Positions 11,810-24,270 of a DNA stretch of 64,000 nucleotides are shown one piece after another. Position numbers and translations under genes: made by a program. Source of the stretch: Sipunculus nudus. Taxonomy: Eukaryota > Annelida > Sipuncula > Golfingiida > Sipunculidae. The notes under the pieces are model-generated. The model saw only the letters and a program-made list of their open reading frames with translations, had not been told where the DNA came from and ran no database searches. The stretch lies in the NCBI GenBank assembly GCA_026874595.1, contig CM049309.1:40441079-40505078 (forward strand), written 5' to 3'. Numbering within the stretch: the stretch's first letter is position 1; every line of letters starts with the position of its first letter.

Positions 11810-14150
11810 GAATTACTGTGGTTGGCTTCGTATTTTGAACTTAAGACGTTTCATTGTTTCATTCTTTTCGCGATCTCACGATACTATAACCTTAAATTTT
11901 ATAGATTAACCTTTATTAAATGAATGAATGACCTCAAGTAATATGTGCGCGAAATCGTAACAGTTAAACGTGGATCTAAATGAACCTCGAACCAGTTAAA
12001 AGCTTTTTTCGTTATTTCCTATTTGAAAGATCTAATATCATTTATAATAGCAATATTTGTTTTACAGGTGACATACATTATCTATTATTCTTTGTTACAT
12101 TATCTTTTTCCCTTTCGAATAACCTTCGCCAATGGGGCTTCTTATTCATGGAGGTTTCATTTTCCTCTCTTGAATATCTCACATCTGCTAAGAGCTGCCG
12201 GGCAAAAAAATATTCTGTTTAGTGTGAGACTTATATTACACGGTTAGACTGAATGCAGATAAATATATAAAAATTCTGTAGCTTTGAAAGATTTCTGTTT
12301 CTTAAAGCTAAAGCTCCATCATAACGGAAGTAAAATATCAGTACGGTTATAAGATAAACGACAGAACGAGTTTTCATGGCAACTGAAATTGTAGCAAATT
12401 ATTTTACTGTTATACAGTAAAGTAAAGATAATCTATTAAGAGAATTTATATGTGAAGGCAATGCGGGTATTAATTATTACAAACTGCCATGCAACATTCG
12501 AACAAATAAAAGCTTATTTGTCAAAAGTGAGGTATTATTTCCAGCTAATCAGGTTGACAATGAAGTGGTTATTGTATGTGAAACCAACGATTGGTTGTAA
12601 TTATAAAAATATCCCAAGTACAATAAAACACTAAGGTTATGTGCTGTAGAAAGCGTTATATATTGTGTTATACTATTATATCGTATTATATCGTTTAAAA
12701 GCAAAAAGAAAAGGTTTAATTAATAAATATTTTATACGCTTTTCTCATTGTTCCTTTCAGGTTATACAATGTCATTTGTCTAAGTCGAACCAGTACAGAC
12801 CATATGGACCAATAGCCTGGTTTAAGATTTTACTTTCGATGAAGAAATAATATAGACATAAGGCGCCCCATTCAGGAAAGTAACGTGAACAAGAAAATAC
12901 AATGATGTTTTGGTCTCAGAATTAATCCAAACACATTTTTCCCAATATTTCAAGAAGTATCTAATTTCTAATGATTTTTGACACAATTCTAGGTGACCCA
13001 TATACGATACGTATAGCTATTTAAGTACTCTGGTAAGTATCAAATAGATACTTGTACCTTCGGATGTTACTGAATGCGTTGTCATTTACTTGATCACTTG
13101 ACTGCAGAACAGGGAATGTCCACAGGACCCACATTTGACTTGTTAGGACAGATGTTATCACTTTATGGACAGATTGTATCACTTTGATTTCTGTAACAGC
13201 CTGCTACTTTTCATCTACATGAATAGATTCTTAATTATGCCTGTACTGGACATATGTGTTGGTTTTCAATCTAGTCCCGCTCTAAAGTTACGTCTCATGC
13301 CGGCTATCATTGGTATTCAAATCATGGACTCGTTTATACATGTTATATACTTCATCATATATAGGATGTCTGACGGAGGAAACACGCGAGGGATGTTACT
13401 TTATCCGTTTTTACCCTAAGAGACACAGACAACTGGAAATCATGAAACACATGCATACAAATTTAATAGAGCAAAGTATCAGAATCATGTCTTGAGTGTC
13501 ATTAAATATAACAACAAGGAACGACTGATGGAAATCTCAGCGTTGCCGTTACAGCTTGAACTAGTCACAACAAGTCTCGGACTGCAGGAAAACAAGGCAA
13601 CATTCCATATGATTATTATTAGTGTTGCTAGAATTATGATCAGGAAGAAGGACAGAAGTAGTATCACAAACACTAAGAATAACGCCAGTCTAGTCACTAG
13701 TTTATTATGATAGATGTTGTGTGTAGGTCTGGTTTTAATAATCAACACAAATACAAATCTCTTAATAAATGAGCACAAGCATACAACAGCCAAATATAAA
13801 TTCGTTCCTTCTTTGGACGTAATCCTACCAAATCCTATGCAGAAAAAGAAAACATTGCATCCACCAAGAGAGCACTGTTTAGTCAGCTGGATCTTACCTT
13901 GCATCCAGTTAAACATTCATAGACATTAGCCGTTCATCTCTATCTCCTCTGAAATTCTAATAATCTTGTGGCTTAATAGTAATAATCACACATTCACTTT
14001 GATCTAATCTTTACCGTTGATGAAGGAGCACCTAGGACAGTTGTCCCCGACTTCCCCTACAAAAGCGCTCAAGCACAATCTTTTCCTTCTTTGCTTAGGT
14101 TGTAATAATTACAAATTATGAAGTGCATTATGAACACCATGTGTATTATA

Positions 14151-14382
14151 CACTCTAAGAAAAAAGGGTTACATGTAAAACCCTGAAGGGTTCTTTAGAT
14201 TCGAGCCAGTGGGGCCCTTTTAGAGGTTCCAAAGTAGAACCCTCTAGTCAGGGTTCTTTTTGGAGCGCTCTTTCGGGGTTCCTTGTGGAACCATAAGGGC
14301 TCTGATTATGGGAGCTTCTAAGAATCCTACGGAAAGGTTCTTCCTCGAACCATATTTTTTATGAAAGGGTTCTTACAGGGTG
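14151..14382. mobile_element. Non-autonomous CACTA/EnSpm-like element (232 bp), unit A only
   Basis: It begins CACTCTAAGAAAAAAGGGTT and its other end, reverse-complemented, begins CACCCTGTAAGAACCCTTT, giving imperfect CAC...GTG inverted ends. ATA flanks both sides (14148-14150, 14383-14385), consistent with the 3-bp target duplication of this superfamily. The interior is full of short GGTTC / GAACC motifs, as in EnSpm-type miniature elements of animals. Units B and C lack it. It encodes nothing. Confidence 0.6.
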
Positions 14383-15827
14383 ATATATATATATATATTA
14401 GCTGCACATAGAGGAACAATGGCAGGAAATATTTTATCCTGAAAATAGAATGATTTGGAAATAGCTCTAGGATGATTTATCATCTTAAACCATCACGTAA
14501 AAATCCACTTTTTTTCAGTTGCATTATTACAGCTAGGGAGATGTATCTGGTTTCTGTAAAGGGAAGGAATGGATGGGGACTTTAGTCTATACTTGGTAAT
14601 ATTTAGTCAATGCAACACCAGGCTGATTAGACATTGCCTTCAGCGAATGTGTGATTAGGCATGACCAGACATAGAGAGAGTCCGTTTTGTACCTTTGACC
14701 CGTATGTTTAAAACCCCAGTTCAATAGTTTCTTTTGGCGATACTCAGAACATAATATGCACATTATAAACATATGATAAAAATGAAATATATGTATACGT
14801 GTATGTATTTGATCAAAATATATACTAATATATTAAATAAATAATCTTATCTTATTCTTCAAAATGTATTTGTAGCTTGTTCATCATAAGGTGGTAAATA
14901 CAGACAAAACATCTTGGATTTTTGCTGTGCTATTACACAATTCCATGTGTATTGTTAACACGTGTTAAAATTTATGAATCACTCTGTAAAACTTACTTTG
15001 TTATTTTCGTCAGCCCTTCTCAAATAAAAAATCCTATAGGGTAGAGTAATACTGTGAACACTACCGGATGTTATGAATATGTTTTTGCAGTGGTCTGCAT
15101 GGCTTGTTTAGTTTAAATCACTGAAGAAAAATTTATTTTTATTTGGTGACTGTTTTGTTTAAAAGCGATAATTTTCCTTTTTCACGGCTGTAATTGTTTC
15201 TAAATATCTACAGTGTTATAAATATGAACTTGAATTTCTCATGGCTGCAAATATTTCATGCACATTATTAATAGCGTGTTTATTAACAGGCCTGCGTATG
15301 ATCGGATGTATCCAAGTTTAGTGAAAGTGGTCGTGAATTTGCAGGAACAGACAAATATGGTAAATTAAGTCGCTGGACAGTTAATCTCTAGATAGATAAC
15401 CTCAACATTATTCACATGAAAATATATATAAACATAAATCTTACCGCATATGACTTCGTTTCTAATTTCTCAGGAGACCCAACACCGGCCGTTTACCTGT
15501 TGACCTCATACTTTAAATACACGGTGAATGTACACTGCCTTGCGATTTGAGCGTGTGTTTGTAAATCCGCCCTGTACATGTGTGCTAGTTAAGAGTTCAT
15601 TTTTATCCAGGATACGTTACAATGCTCTTCATTTATTCATATATGTAAGCGTTACACACATATTTGCAAACTGTTTGAAATTTTTTTTAACTTTCTTTTT
15701 TTATTTATTACCTTTTTGTACCAACTGGTTACTTCAGTTGTACTATCATTTGATTTATAACGCATGTGCATCGCCAAGGTTAAGCACCACAAATTATCAT
15801 GTAAAATGATGTTATGTTGATTATATG

Positions 15828-15880
15828 GTTCTATGGGCCGAAAGCCTTTATACTTGAATAAAAACTAAAAACTAAAAAAC
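15828..15880 (+). mobile_element. 3' end of a truncated non-LTR retrotransposon (unit A)
   Basis: A short GGGCCGAAAGCC hairpin-like motif (GGGCCGAAGGCC in B and C), an AATAAA and an A-rich tail made of AAAACTAAAAACTAAAA. This combination is common at LINE or LINE-derived SINE 3' ends. The 5' limit is unclear; no reverse transcriptase motif is readable upstream. The copies at 34696-34747 and 52909-52962 are the same insertion, duplicated with the unit. Confidence 0.4.
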
Positions 15881-16437
15881 ACTACACAGCGCATGCGCGT
15901 CCTAATCACCGGAACATCCGGTCACAACATAGGTTCTATCTCGAATCCTATTATGGGTTATGATCAAGGCACTAACCTTCAAGGGGCAGATGGAACCATT
16001 TCACTGAGAAAATTGTTCAAGAAGGAACCATGGTGGGTTAATTCTTAAAAGCAACATCAAGAATTCTTTTCTCATGGAATGTATCGCTGCTGGTGCGATT
16101 AAATCTAATGATACAATAAAAGAAAGGACATATTAAAATTGTTTACATGAATGTTTTGTACTTTGAGCAGAATCAATGATCCAGTGAGAGGTTTCGTTCC
16201 AGGAAGCAGGGAAAAATTGATAAATTGGAGACAAAAATATATTTCGGTTCATCATCTCTTACCAAGACTTAGAAGTTCTAGATAATTTTGCACACACTTC
16301 TGTGAAAACAAATGAGACAATGCTGTCTCAGTAATTAGCTCAATAACCGTATTTTATAATTGAGCGAATAAAAGGAGAGATAGATGTATAACCACAAATG
16401 TATATTTAATATAGATAATTGTCAAAATAAGTTTTAT

Positions 16438-16590
16438 GTGGGCAAATGGATTGTGTATAAAGGGATCCATTAAATTGTGTGTAATGTGGTTAATTATGTT
16501 GTGTGCAATGAGGCCAATGAAATGTGTGTAATACGTGCCAATGAAAAGTGCCAAATATGGGCCTATGAAATGTGTGTAATATGGGCCAAA
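16438..16590. repeat. 24-bp degenerate minisatellite (unit A)
   Basis: About six and a half copies of a module like RTGGGCCAATGAAATGTGTGTAAT. It makes a chance minus-strand open frame with an octapeptide repeat (IGPYYTHF type). The same array is at about 35306-35458 and 53519-53678. Confidence 0.75.
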
Positions 16591-16921
16591 GTACACAGGC
16601 TGTCGATATTTTACATGTAAAGGACAGCTTAATGGAATAAATCTATTTTATTAAAAAATATTTGATCAAATTTGGATATCAATTTGCCAATAATCAGAAA
16701 TTGTTGGTCTAGATGAATTTTTGCGAAATATACCTATATCATTAATGTGAACACAATACTAAGAGTGCAAACATTCTTTTTTATCCTGCACTAGCAGAGT
16801 CATATTCAGTTCCTTCGTCTTGCCTTTCTTCTTCATCATCGGATGTTATAGGATTTATACTGCGATTCTCAATGGATTACTGGAGTCAGGTACCTTAGTT
16901 CGGTGGTTGTGTCAATTTTAC

Positions 16922-17180
16922 GAAATGGTACCCTGCTATTGATATTGTAATACTCTCGCAGGCAATTTTAGTTTATATGTAAAATATGTAATTGCAAATA
17001 AAAAAAGGAGCGTACGGAGCATTCAGTCCCTTTTACAGAATATAACATATTTATCAAGAAATGGTATCGGGCTACTGATATTGTAATACTCTCGCAGGCA
17101 ATTTTATGTTTTACTTGATTATCTAGAATATGCGATTGCATATAAAAAAAAGCCATCAGTCCCTTATAGACTAGAAAAAC
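16922..17180. repeat. Two-copy tandem duplication, period 136 bp (unit A)
   Basis: GAAATGGTA...GATATTGTAATACTCTCGCAGGCAATTTTA recurs at 16922 and 17058, each followed by a T/A-rich stretch and a CAGTCCCTT block. It is diverged but clear, and it is found in all three units, so it is older than the triplication. Confidence 0.75.
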
Positions 17181-18394
17181 ATATTTATAAAAAAATATTT
17201 AAATTGATGTAAAGTGAGGTTATGATATGTATCTCAAATCTTTTCTAAGTTCTATAGAAGGCTTACAAGTTTTCTTCGTAAAAATATTATTATTATACAC
17301 TAGCTTGTAGCATCAACCTGCAACTCAATATAAAAATGGGAGCAATTGCAGTCAACAATCAATAATCGGGTAAAAGATTATAATGCTTAGAGTAAACAGT
17401 TGGTTAGCATGCGTGGTGCAGGGAATATACAGGATCAATTAGACTCCGGCAAACACATCTCTCGGCAACAGATTCTTCATCAATGCTATGAAATATTACA
17501 AATGTTTCGTCATGTATATCTATATTAATATTATGCTACGAATGATGCATTCATGCAAGAGAATACTTGTGAACTCACAACCGAAACTGAAACCCCGTCT
17601 CTATGGAAACGAGTCTTTCCCGTTTGCCTACACCCAGTTTGCCTACACCCAGTAACCCGTGCGAGCCAAGCTTGTATTCATGCGATCAGAAATTCAACAA
17701 ATCTGCGGAGGGATTTACTAATATGCTGAGTTAGAACAGAACTTTTTGCGTTCAGGTTTCATGTTGTTAGAATGTAAATTAAAAATGCAAACGATTGGTC
17801 TAGTTTATGTCATTCGACAGTGTATCTGTAGGCCATGAGGTGTTGTCAGAAATGACAAAAATATTTGCATCGTCATGTGGCCTTTTAATGGGTTCCTCAG
17901 ACCTAGATGTAAGGCATTCTGACAGGACAGTAATCTGGTGCCAGAGAGCCGATATGGCGCTAGTAGAAAAGAGGCATTTTACCTGTGGAATCAGTTGATT
18001 CTTCGACGTGACCGTGTCCAACTGTTGTCTTCAATTTCTCCTGTGGATAAACCTTCACAGAACGACCTGCATTTTACCGTCATGATTAAGAACTACACTC
18101 TTACGATGATTACTAAATACAGTTACATTGTTTCTCAGAAGATCCTATACAAGATTACACAAAATTCAAAATATAAATTTGTAAGTTTCTTCATAATATT
18201 CATTAAAAAGCTTTATATTCAATCAAGCCGATCTAATGGCCCATGACGGACCTTGAAAAGCCCTAAGCCCACGATAAATTGCTTTATTGGTATCACATGC
18301 ATTCGCCAATCGCTTCGCCAACCAATGTATTCAACATGGAATTGTTCCTTTATTTGAATGTCAGTATCCATTTACAGATTTTTTTTTCTCAAAC

Positions 18395-18398
<4 letters not shown>

Positions 18399-18446
<48 letters not shown>
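18399..18446. repeat. (TA)n microsatellite
   Basis: Pure TA tract; lengths differ at the matching sites in units B (37251-37293) and C (about 55483-55500). Confidence 0.95.
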
Positions 18447-18449
<3 letters not shown>

Positions 18450-20733
18450 TGGAATTATTCAAACAAGATAATCACAGTTTGGTTTTATGAGTTAGGTCTA
18501 ACAATCAGTATAACGATGAAATTTGCCGAATTCATTCGGAAGAGGTGTCTGTTTCTTATATATCATTTCTCTTGTAATGCGTTATATACTTTAAAATTTA
18601 ATTTAGAATAGACTCAAAACAGGTTTTAATATGCGAAGGTGGTTAGTAATACCCAGGATGATGTATTCCGTTTCATGGTGATACTCCATGGCAACGATTG
18701 TCTCAGATATATTGACTTGATAGTCTCAGATATATTGATTTTCATTCACAAGCATATTTCATAGACTTATAATCATATTCATATGTAGAGGTCAACGTAA
18801 GCCACCCATCCCCTTTAATTAATGCTACATGTGTTAAAGCACATGGCCAGATCCAATGGTAAGACTGTGGACATAATTTTCACTTATTGTTATAAAACAA
18901 ATAGGGCCCTTAACACATTGTACAGGGTTCCCAAGGAGAAATGTTGAACTTTATTTAACACCTTACCCAAAAACGTTTATAAATATAAAGTTATATAAAG
19001 TTACATAAAGCTGTAATACAGAGTGACGACATATGACTGGATAACGGAGTCATGCATATATAAAAAGCAGCCTAAATTATATAAACAAACATGCATTGTA
19101 CTGCAAAGTCTGCAACAAATGGATATGATATATCTAACGTAATACATGCATATCTTTTTTCTGTTTTAATGTATGTGTTCTGCTTTAATTTCAGCTTGTG
19201 GGTGTGGTAAAAAAAGGATAAACTTTGCCGATACACTTTCCTTGCTATCAAACTATCTCCGCAAAGAAACTAGCACGTGTTTTCACATGCAGCAAAGTAT
19301 TATGAATGCGTACGTACACAGATAAATTTATTGCGTACCTACTTGTATAAAGTGCCAGGATTCCTTCGTAATGTCTCGGTATCTGTCGCTACCTGATAAG
19401 GTAGTCGAGGTCCTCAAATGTTTGTCATTACGTTTATGCATAGTAAAATTTCCGGCAGTATTCGGGTAGCGCGAACGTGAAACTCCCATCATGCATTATC
19501 CAATATTATATTTCATGAAAATATATCTTTGTCAGTCTGTCCTTGCTTACTTGAAGACAACAGGTGAAGTCGTGTTTCGTTTTTGATTAAATTTTCCCAT
19601 CAACAACTCCGTCATTACATTTTGCTTATTTAAATTACCGACTGTATTCCGAACACCTCGGCCGATTGTTGCCAATAAGGCCTCGGGTGAATGTATTAAC
19701 CCAATAATACAACAAACATATGGTATCGTTCGCCGGAAATCCACCGGGTTACCATTTCTACTAACTCGTCAAAGAAAAGAGTAAAATTTTCAAATTTTCC
19801 ACAAAAAATACATTGAGAAGCGATAAAAAATGTATATAATATTGGCTTGGTATATAGCATGACATTAAATATGACCAGGTTCTTCATACAGATGCTTCAT
19901 ATATTGTTCTCAAGGGATTGCCCTTCTGGCAAGCACTTAACCTCATCCGGAAAAATCAATATATCTTGGATTTTTTCTGTCTATTTCTTGAACAAATGTT
20001 CTCTTTTTGCTTTAAATCTATGATAAGGGCACTCAGGATATTTTGTTATCCTGTTACACAGCGCAAAGCGTTGTGCCTTACCCGGCCTTGACAACCCCCT
20101 GCTGGAATACTTTCCTTATACGGATTCGTGTTTTGAAGGTATACAGATTTACTAATAGTGAGACTTCAGTCCCAAATCGGTTGACACGGACACTGCAAAT
20201 ATCCATTCTAGGCGAAAAAAAAATCTCCATTTAAATTAGAGGTCAAGCTTCGCTTGCTGTGAAGGAAACGAGTCATTCAGCTTTGCTGAATTAGATGGGA
20301 TATTGATGAATAATCCATTACACATCGCGGCAAAGATAAATATGAAACAGATTTATTCTGAATCCTCTTATATACCTCAATTACTGCTGTCTTGGGTAAT
20401 ATCTTTCATGCTTCTTAGTTTTGCGACGAATCGCAGTGAATGGCTGTTTTCCTTTGACAGAAAGGGTGGTCGCATAAAGCAGGGCCTACTGTATTGAAGC
20501 TTTACCAATAGGTACTAAACAGTAAAGCAATTTACGTCTGTTGGTATAATGCTTGTGTTTGATTGGATTTTATCACCGAGACCGAAGTCATTGTTGAATG
20601 CATGATAACAAATAATATATCAGTGAATAATGTTGTATCTTTATTGTACCCTCTTTAAAACTTTATGTATTTTACATGTGCTACACAGTCTTGAGCCACC
20701 CGGAGATCTCACTTCTCCCAAATTAAAATTTCT

Positions 20734-20756
20734 CTGTTATGATGTTGTCATAACAG
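20734..20756. other. Conserved 9-bp stem / 5-nt loop palindrome (unit A)
   Basis: CTGTTATGA-TGTTG-TCATAACAG is a perfect inverted repeat, identical at 38905-38927 and 57699-57721, within a 240-bp block (20625-20870) that is almost unchanged between units. It lies about 1.25 kb beyond the receptor stop codon in the gene's direction. Its function is unknown; it could be a 3'-UTR structure or a DNA-binding site. Confidence 0.5.
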
Positions 20757-21246
20757 GCTTTATCATAATGTTTAAAATGTTCCTGTCCAACATATATGCA
20801 CCTGATCCCAGACTAAAAGTGATATATACACAAAAAGCTATCGATCAATATTAATATATGCGTACATATCAAATTGTGAGATAGTGTGCACTTAAAGTAA
20901 TAAAATGTATATATTGTAGATATTTTATTGATGATGCGGTCTGAAATTTATTGCAATTCAAAAACTTTAGTTTTGCAATACTATCAGGATGTATATTCAC
21001 TACAAGGACATATTAAATATTATTTATACGAATATCTTCTACTGCTGCAAGAAATACATTTAATAATAGCATTCCTATGTGACTCAGACATATACAGTGA
21101 TTTGCATATATCGGCTGTTTATAGTTATAATTCCAGTATATTGCAGGTTTAATGAACGTTGAAGTTACATTGTTTACCCCTTTAGTAAGTGTGCTTGGCA
21201 TATATTTTATGGTCAACGTTGTTGATTTAGGATAGGCTAGTCAAAC

Positions 21247-21252
21247 TTTATT
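21247..21252 (-). terminator. Candidate poly(A) signal of receptor copy A
   Basis: AATAAA on the minus strand, the first one I find downstream of the tail stop codon (about 745 nt away), and conserved in all three units (39418-39423, 58219-58224). Transcript data would be needed to place the real 3' end. Confidence 0.3.
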
Positions 21253-21997
21253 AAACATAAACACAAGAAGCATCTGTTCCTGGAAATCTTACTAAAACCG
21301 TCATTATATTATCTGACAATAATGCATTAGGCCGTTATATATTATCTAGCTGATCAAGATGAAAACGCAGATTTCGCGGAAAGTAAATAACATTCAATCA
21401 TGATGACATACTGAGATTATTTGCAACCTTCCTGTTCAAATCAAGTAATTTGCTATGTTGGATCAGGTTTGTAGGACTCTACTTCATTCGGAAGGATCAA
21501 AATTTACCTGTCTTTTTGAGGAGATGCCATATTTGAATCTTAGATTAACAAAATAATGAAAACTTATGAAATATAATGCGAGTTCATAAACCAGATCACA
21601 CAGAATGTCTGCCCAGCCCGACAGTCACTATAGAACTATAGGGACCAAGTTAAATTATTCTTTCAATGTCGATAGCGATATTTTAAAAAATATAACCCCC
21701 CTCCCAACACACACACACATAAGAAAAACTGAAACCATCCACTTGTGATTTTGTGGCAAACCAGGTAATCACATAGATATAAATATTTTAAACTACAATT
21801 TTCTTTTTTTACCCAAGGTTTAACTGGAAAATAAGCATCTAATTTCTAATCCAGCAACTCTTCCTGAATCAGAGTAATCATCCACAGTCCTAAATTAATA
21901 TGTCTAAACAAAATTGTCGAATCTGATGAGTTAATACACGTCACAGATACGAAACGAAGTCTAAGAGATCACGTGGCTGTGGGAGGTCATGTGATTA

Positions 21998-22620
21998 TTA
22001 ATGTGCATCTGTTCCACTCCAGACACCTTGAGTGGTGACGTACACACTTCTGCCCTCAGATGTGTCTGAGGAAGCTGCCCTTTTCTTTGGTTTATTAACT
22101 TGAACATACACAGGACCTACATCCGGTTTATCGGGAGAAACTTTTTTAACTTGAGCATACACAGGGCCTCCGCTATGTTTATTGACTTGAGCATATAGGG
22201 GACCTGTGTCAGGCTGATCAGGAGAGATCGTATCACTCTGATTCCCGACGACCGTTTTTTCTTTTTGAACTTCTGCGTAGAGGGGAGCTTCTTGTGTCGA
22301 TTCCGTCTGCTCATATAGATCATTTGATGTAAAGATAGAAACATCGGATATATCAACGTCCATGTATTCCCGCTCTCCAACCCCGAAAGCTCCTGGATTT
22401 GACCCAGCCATAATCATTTCTGATGTCCCGGGGCATGTTCGATATTCTACGCATGCGTACTGTTGGGTTTCATCTAAACTTCCGGCGTCTCCGTCATCTA
22501 CTGTGTGGTACATAACTTCCGCCTGGTCATCGTCTGGGTTTTTGCTCAGGATTCTGAATGATATACGTGGGGGCTGGTACTTCATCCCGGGGGTATGGTC
22601 TTTTTTATTAAGCGGTTAAC
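21998..22620 (-). pseudogene. Copy A exon 6: cytoplasmic tail with YxxV motifs (frameshifted at its start)
   Basis: The acceptor CATTTCAG lies at 22621-22628. The frame from about 22585 to the TAA at 21998-22000 is open and encodes PLYAEV, PLYAQV, PVYAQV and PVYVQV, plus QYACV and EYMDV. Two of them are spaced YAQV-x8-YAQV, close to ITAM spacing but with Val in place of Leu/Ile. Compared with copy C, five nucleotides are missing right after the acceptor, so translation from exon 5 stops at TAA after a few codons. Confidence 0.75.
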
Positions 22621-22658
22621 CTGAAATGAAACATAGACACATTGCAAATATATTTGCG

Positions 22659-22661
<3 letters not shown>

Positions 22662-22711
<50 letters not shown>
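22662..22711. repeat. (TA)n microsatellite in intron 5 of copy A
   Basis: Pure TA tract just upstream of the tail exon; matching tracts are at 40856-40911 and 59636-59652. Confidence 0.95.
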
Positions 22712-22714
<3 letters not shown>

Positions 22715-22933
22715 GTGTGTGTTGAGTTAAGACATTTTGACAGAAATGAAAATAAATGTTATCACATCAATATATGACCGGAGCGTTAAGATTCAGAAAT
22801 ATTAAATGACCAATGCAAGAGCCATCGGTTGCGTTTACTTTTCATCAGAATGTACAACAAAAATGGGCAAATGGGCAGTCTATCTCCCTTTGATAGTAGG
22901 GTGGTGGTGGTTACTGTGATCGTGTGAACAGAC

Positions 22934-23009
22934 CTTTGATACAGGAAGCAGGACACAGCTACCATCAAAACCATAACCATGGATAGCAAAACCAATCCAA
23001 TCACCAATC
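22934..23009 (-). CDS. Copy A exon 5: transmembrane segment
   Basis: Acceptor TTATTATAG before it and donor GTCTGT after CAAAG. In phase (2 bases completing the previous codon) it encodes LVIGLVLLSMVMVLMVAV, a single hydrophobic helix, then Cys-Phe-Leu-Tyr-Gln at the cytoplasmic face. No charged residue lies inside the membrane, so it need not pair with a DAP12-type adaptor. Confidence 0.8.
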
Positions 23010-23890
23010 CTATAATAAATATAAAAAATAATATGATTTATATTTATTTGAGATACTTAAATTTCCAGAAATTACTCGAAGCACATTTAAAAACAATATG
23101 CTTAAAAAGGAAATTCTTTATATAAAACTTAGCCTGATGAAGAGATATTCGTATATAAATATATATATATATATATATATTTATATTTATTTATACTTAT
23201 ATATTTATATGTATAAATATATATATACATATACAGTGATTAACATGTGATTAAAATTTTTACATCACAGCATAGATAAAAGGTGTATTATTAATGGAAA
23301 TAGAAGAGTCGAAGTAATAAGTAGAGTCAAGTAGACGAAATATCAGTCACTTTTATATCTTTATAATATCTGTAGGGAAAGCAGTTTTTTTTTAATATTC
23401 TTGCAAAGCTTTTAACACGCTGGTATTTGCATTGGATGTTGAAAAAATTATTTAACCTTTATGAATGTGCTTATAAAACAGAGCAAGCAGGTTTTTCATT
23501 CATTTAAGTAGGTATTAATTAGTAAGAATTTTTATGGTTTCATCTAAATTGCGTTTTTTGACATCAATGACATCAGGATAACCTTTTGACGAAATTTTAT
23601 TATTGAAAGTAAATTGGTATGACAACCATGAAACTAATTAGCAAATTTGAATAAAGTTTCAATCACAGGAATGTTAAAAGAATCCACTTTCTTTAAAGTA
23701 AAAAAAATTAAATCTCACTACCTACTTGAAAACTTCAGGGATATTAGAAAGGTTAAATATGTGTGTTTGGTTAATGCAAATATCTCTTCGAACGCAGAGA
23801 TACAACACTGAGCTTTTTCAATACAGCTGCTTAGCCAGTATAGTTGTATTATGAGATATTATTATACCCTGTGCCATTTCTCGTCCTCAC

Positions 23891-23965
23891 TGCCGTGGTT
23901 GCTAACTTTCCCAGAACTCCCTTGATTTCTAGATTTTCCGCTTCCTCTTGATGCCTACGACGAGC
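23891..23965 (-). pseudogene. Copy A exon 4 remnant: second stalk exon without acceptor
   Basis: The 3' part and donor (GGCA followed by GTGAGG) match copy B. The 5' end is gone: about 21 bp present in copy B, including the AAAG acceptor and the start of the exon, are deleted at a GC microhomology. In copy A the exon is probably skipped, which keeps the frame. Confidence 0.65.
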
Positions 23966-24078
23966 AAAAAATACTGCTCGTATATTCTTATGTAGGCTGG
24001 TTATGATTATACAATACTGCTGATTTAGAATTATCAGAATGACATTCAGCGCATATAAAGGTGTGGATACAGCTTTAC

Positions 24079-24168
24079 CGGTCTTTGTTGAATCTGCACC
24101 TGCAAGGTCATGTTTTGTAGCTGTAGTAGTCCCAAAATCTTCTCCTGTGTATTTTCTGCTAAATTGAC
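24079..24168 (-). CDS. Copy A exon 3: Ser/Thr-rich stalk
   Basis: A 90-nt phase 1-1 exon between GATGCAG and GTAAAG. It encodes a short linker rich in Thr, Ser, Gly and Asp (contains GTTTATKHD), which is likely O-glycosylated juxtamembrane stalk. An (ATT)n tract sits just upstream in the intron. Confidence 0.75.
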
Positions 24169-24197
24169 CTGCATCATTATAAATATATTATCATTAT

Positions 24198-24223
24198 TAT
24201 TATAATTATAATAATAATAATAA

Positions 24224-24270
<47 letters not shown>
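24198..24270. repeat. (ATT)n microsatellite in intron 2 of copy A
   Basis: ATT trinucleotide tract with interruptions, close to the exon-3 acceptor; matching tracts are at 42478-42531 and about 61915-61998. Confidence 0.9.

Noticed and set aside
16354-16596. Minus-strand frame with IGPYYTHF-type repeats
   Set aside because: Produced by the 24-bp minisatellite and broken by indels in the other units.
17807-18021. Open frames on both strands here and at 36655-36993 and 54956-55171
   Set aside because: Frames shift between units and no domain is recognisable; perhaps an old mobile-element remnant, but not supportable as a gene.
20630-20854. 74-codon plus-strand frame conserved in three units
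   Set aside because: The nucleotide block itself is conserved; the peptide has no recognisable features and no splice or promoter context. Reported as a conserved block instead.
22117-22380. Minus-strand 87-codon frame, repeated at 40304-40567 and 59090-59353
   Set aside because: It is the tail exon read in another frame; the YxxV frame is the one that fits the splice phase.
24198-24270. Possible CRISPR-like or other regular array at the trinucleotide tracts
   Set aside because: Simple ATT microsatellite without spacers; CRISPR arrays are not expected in animal DNA.
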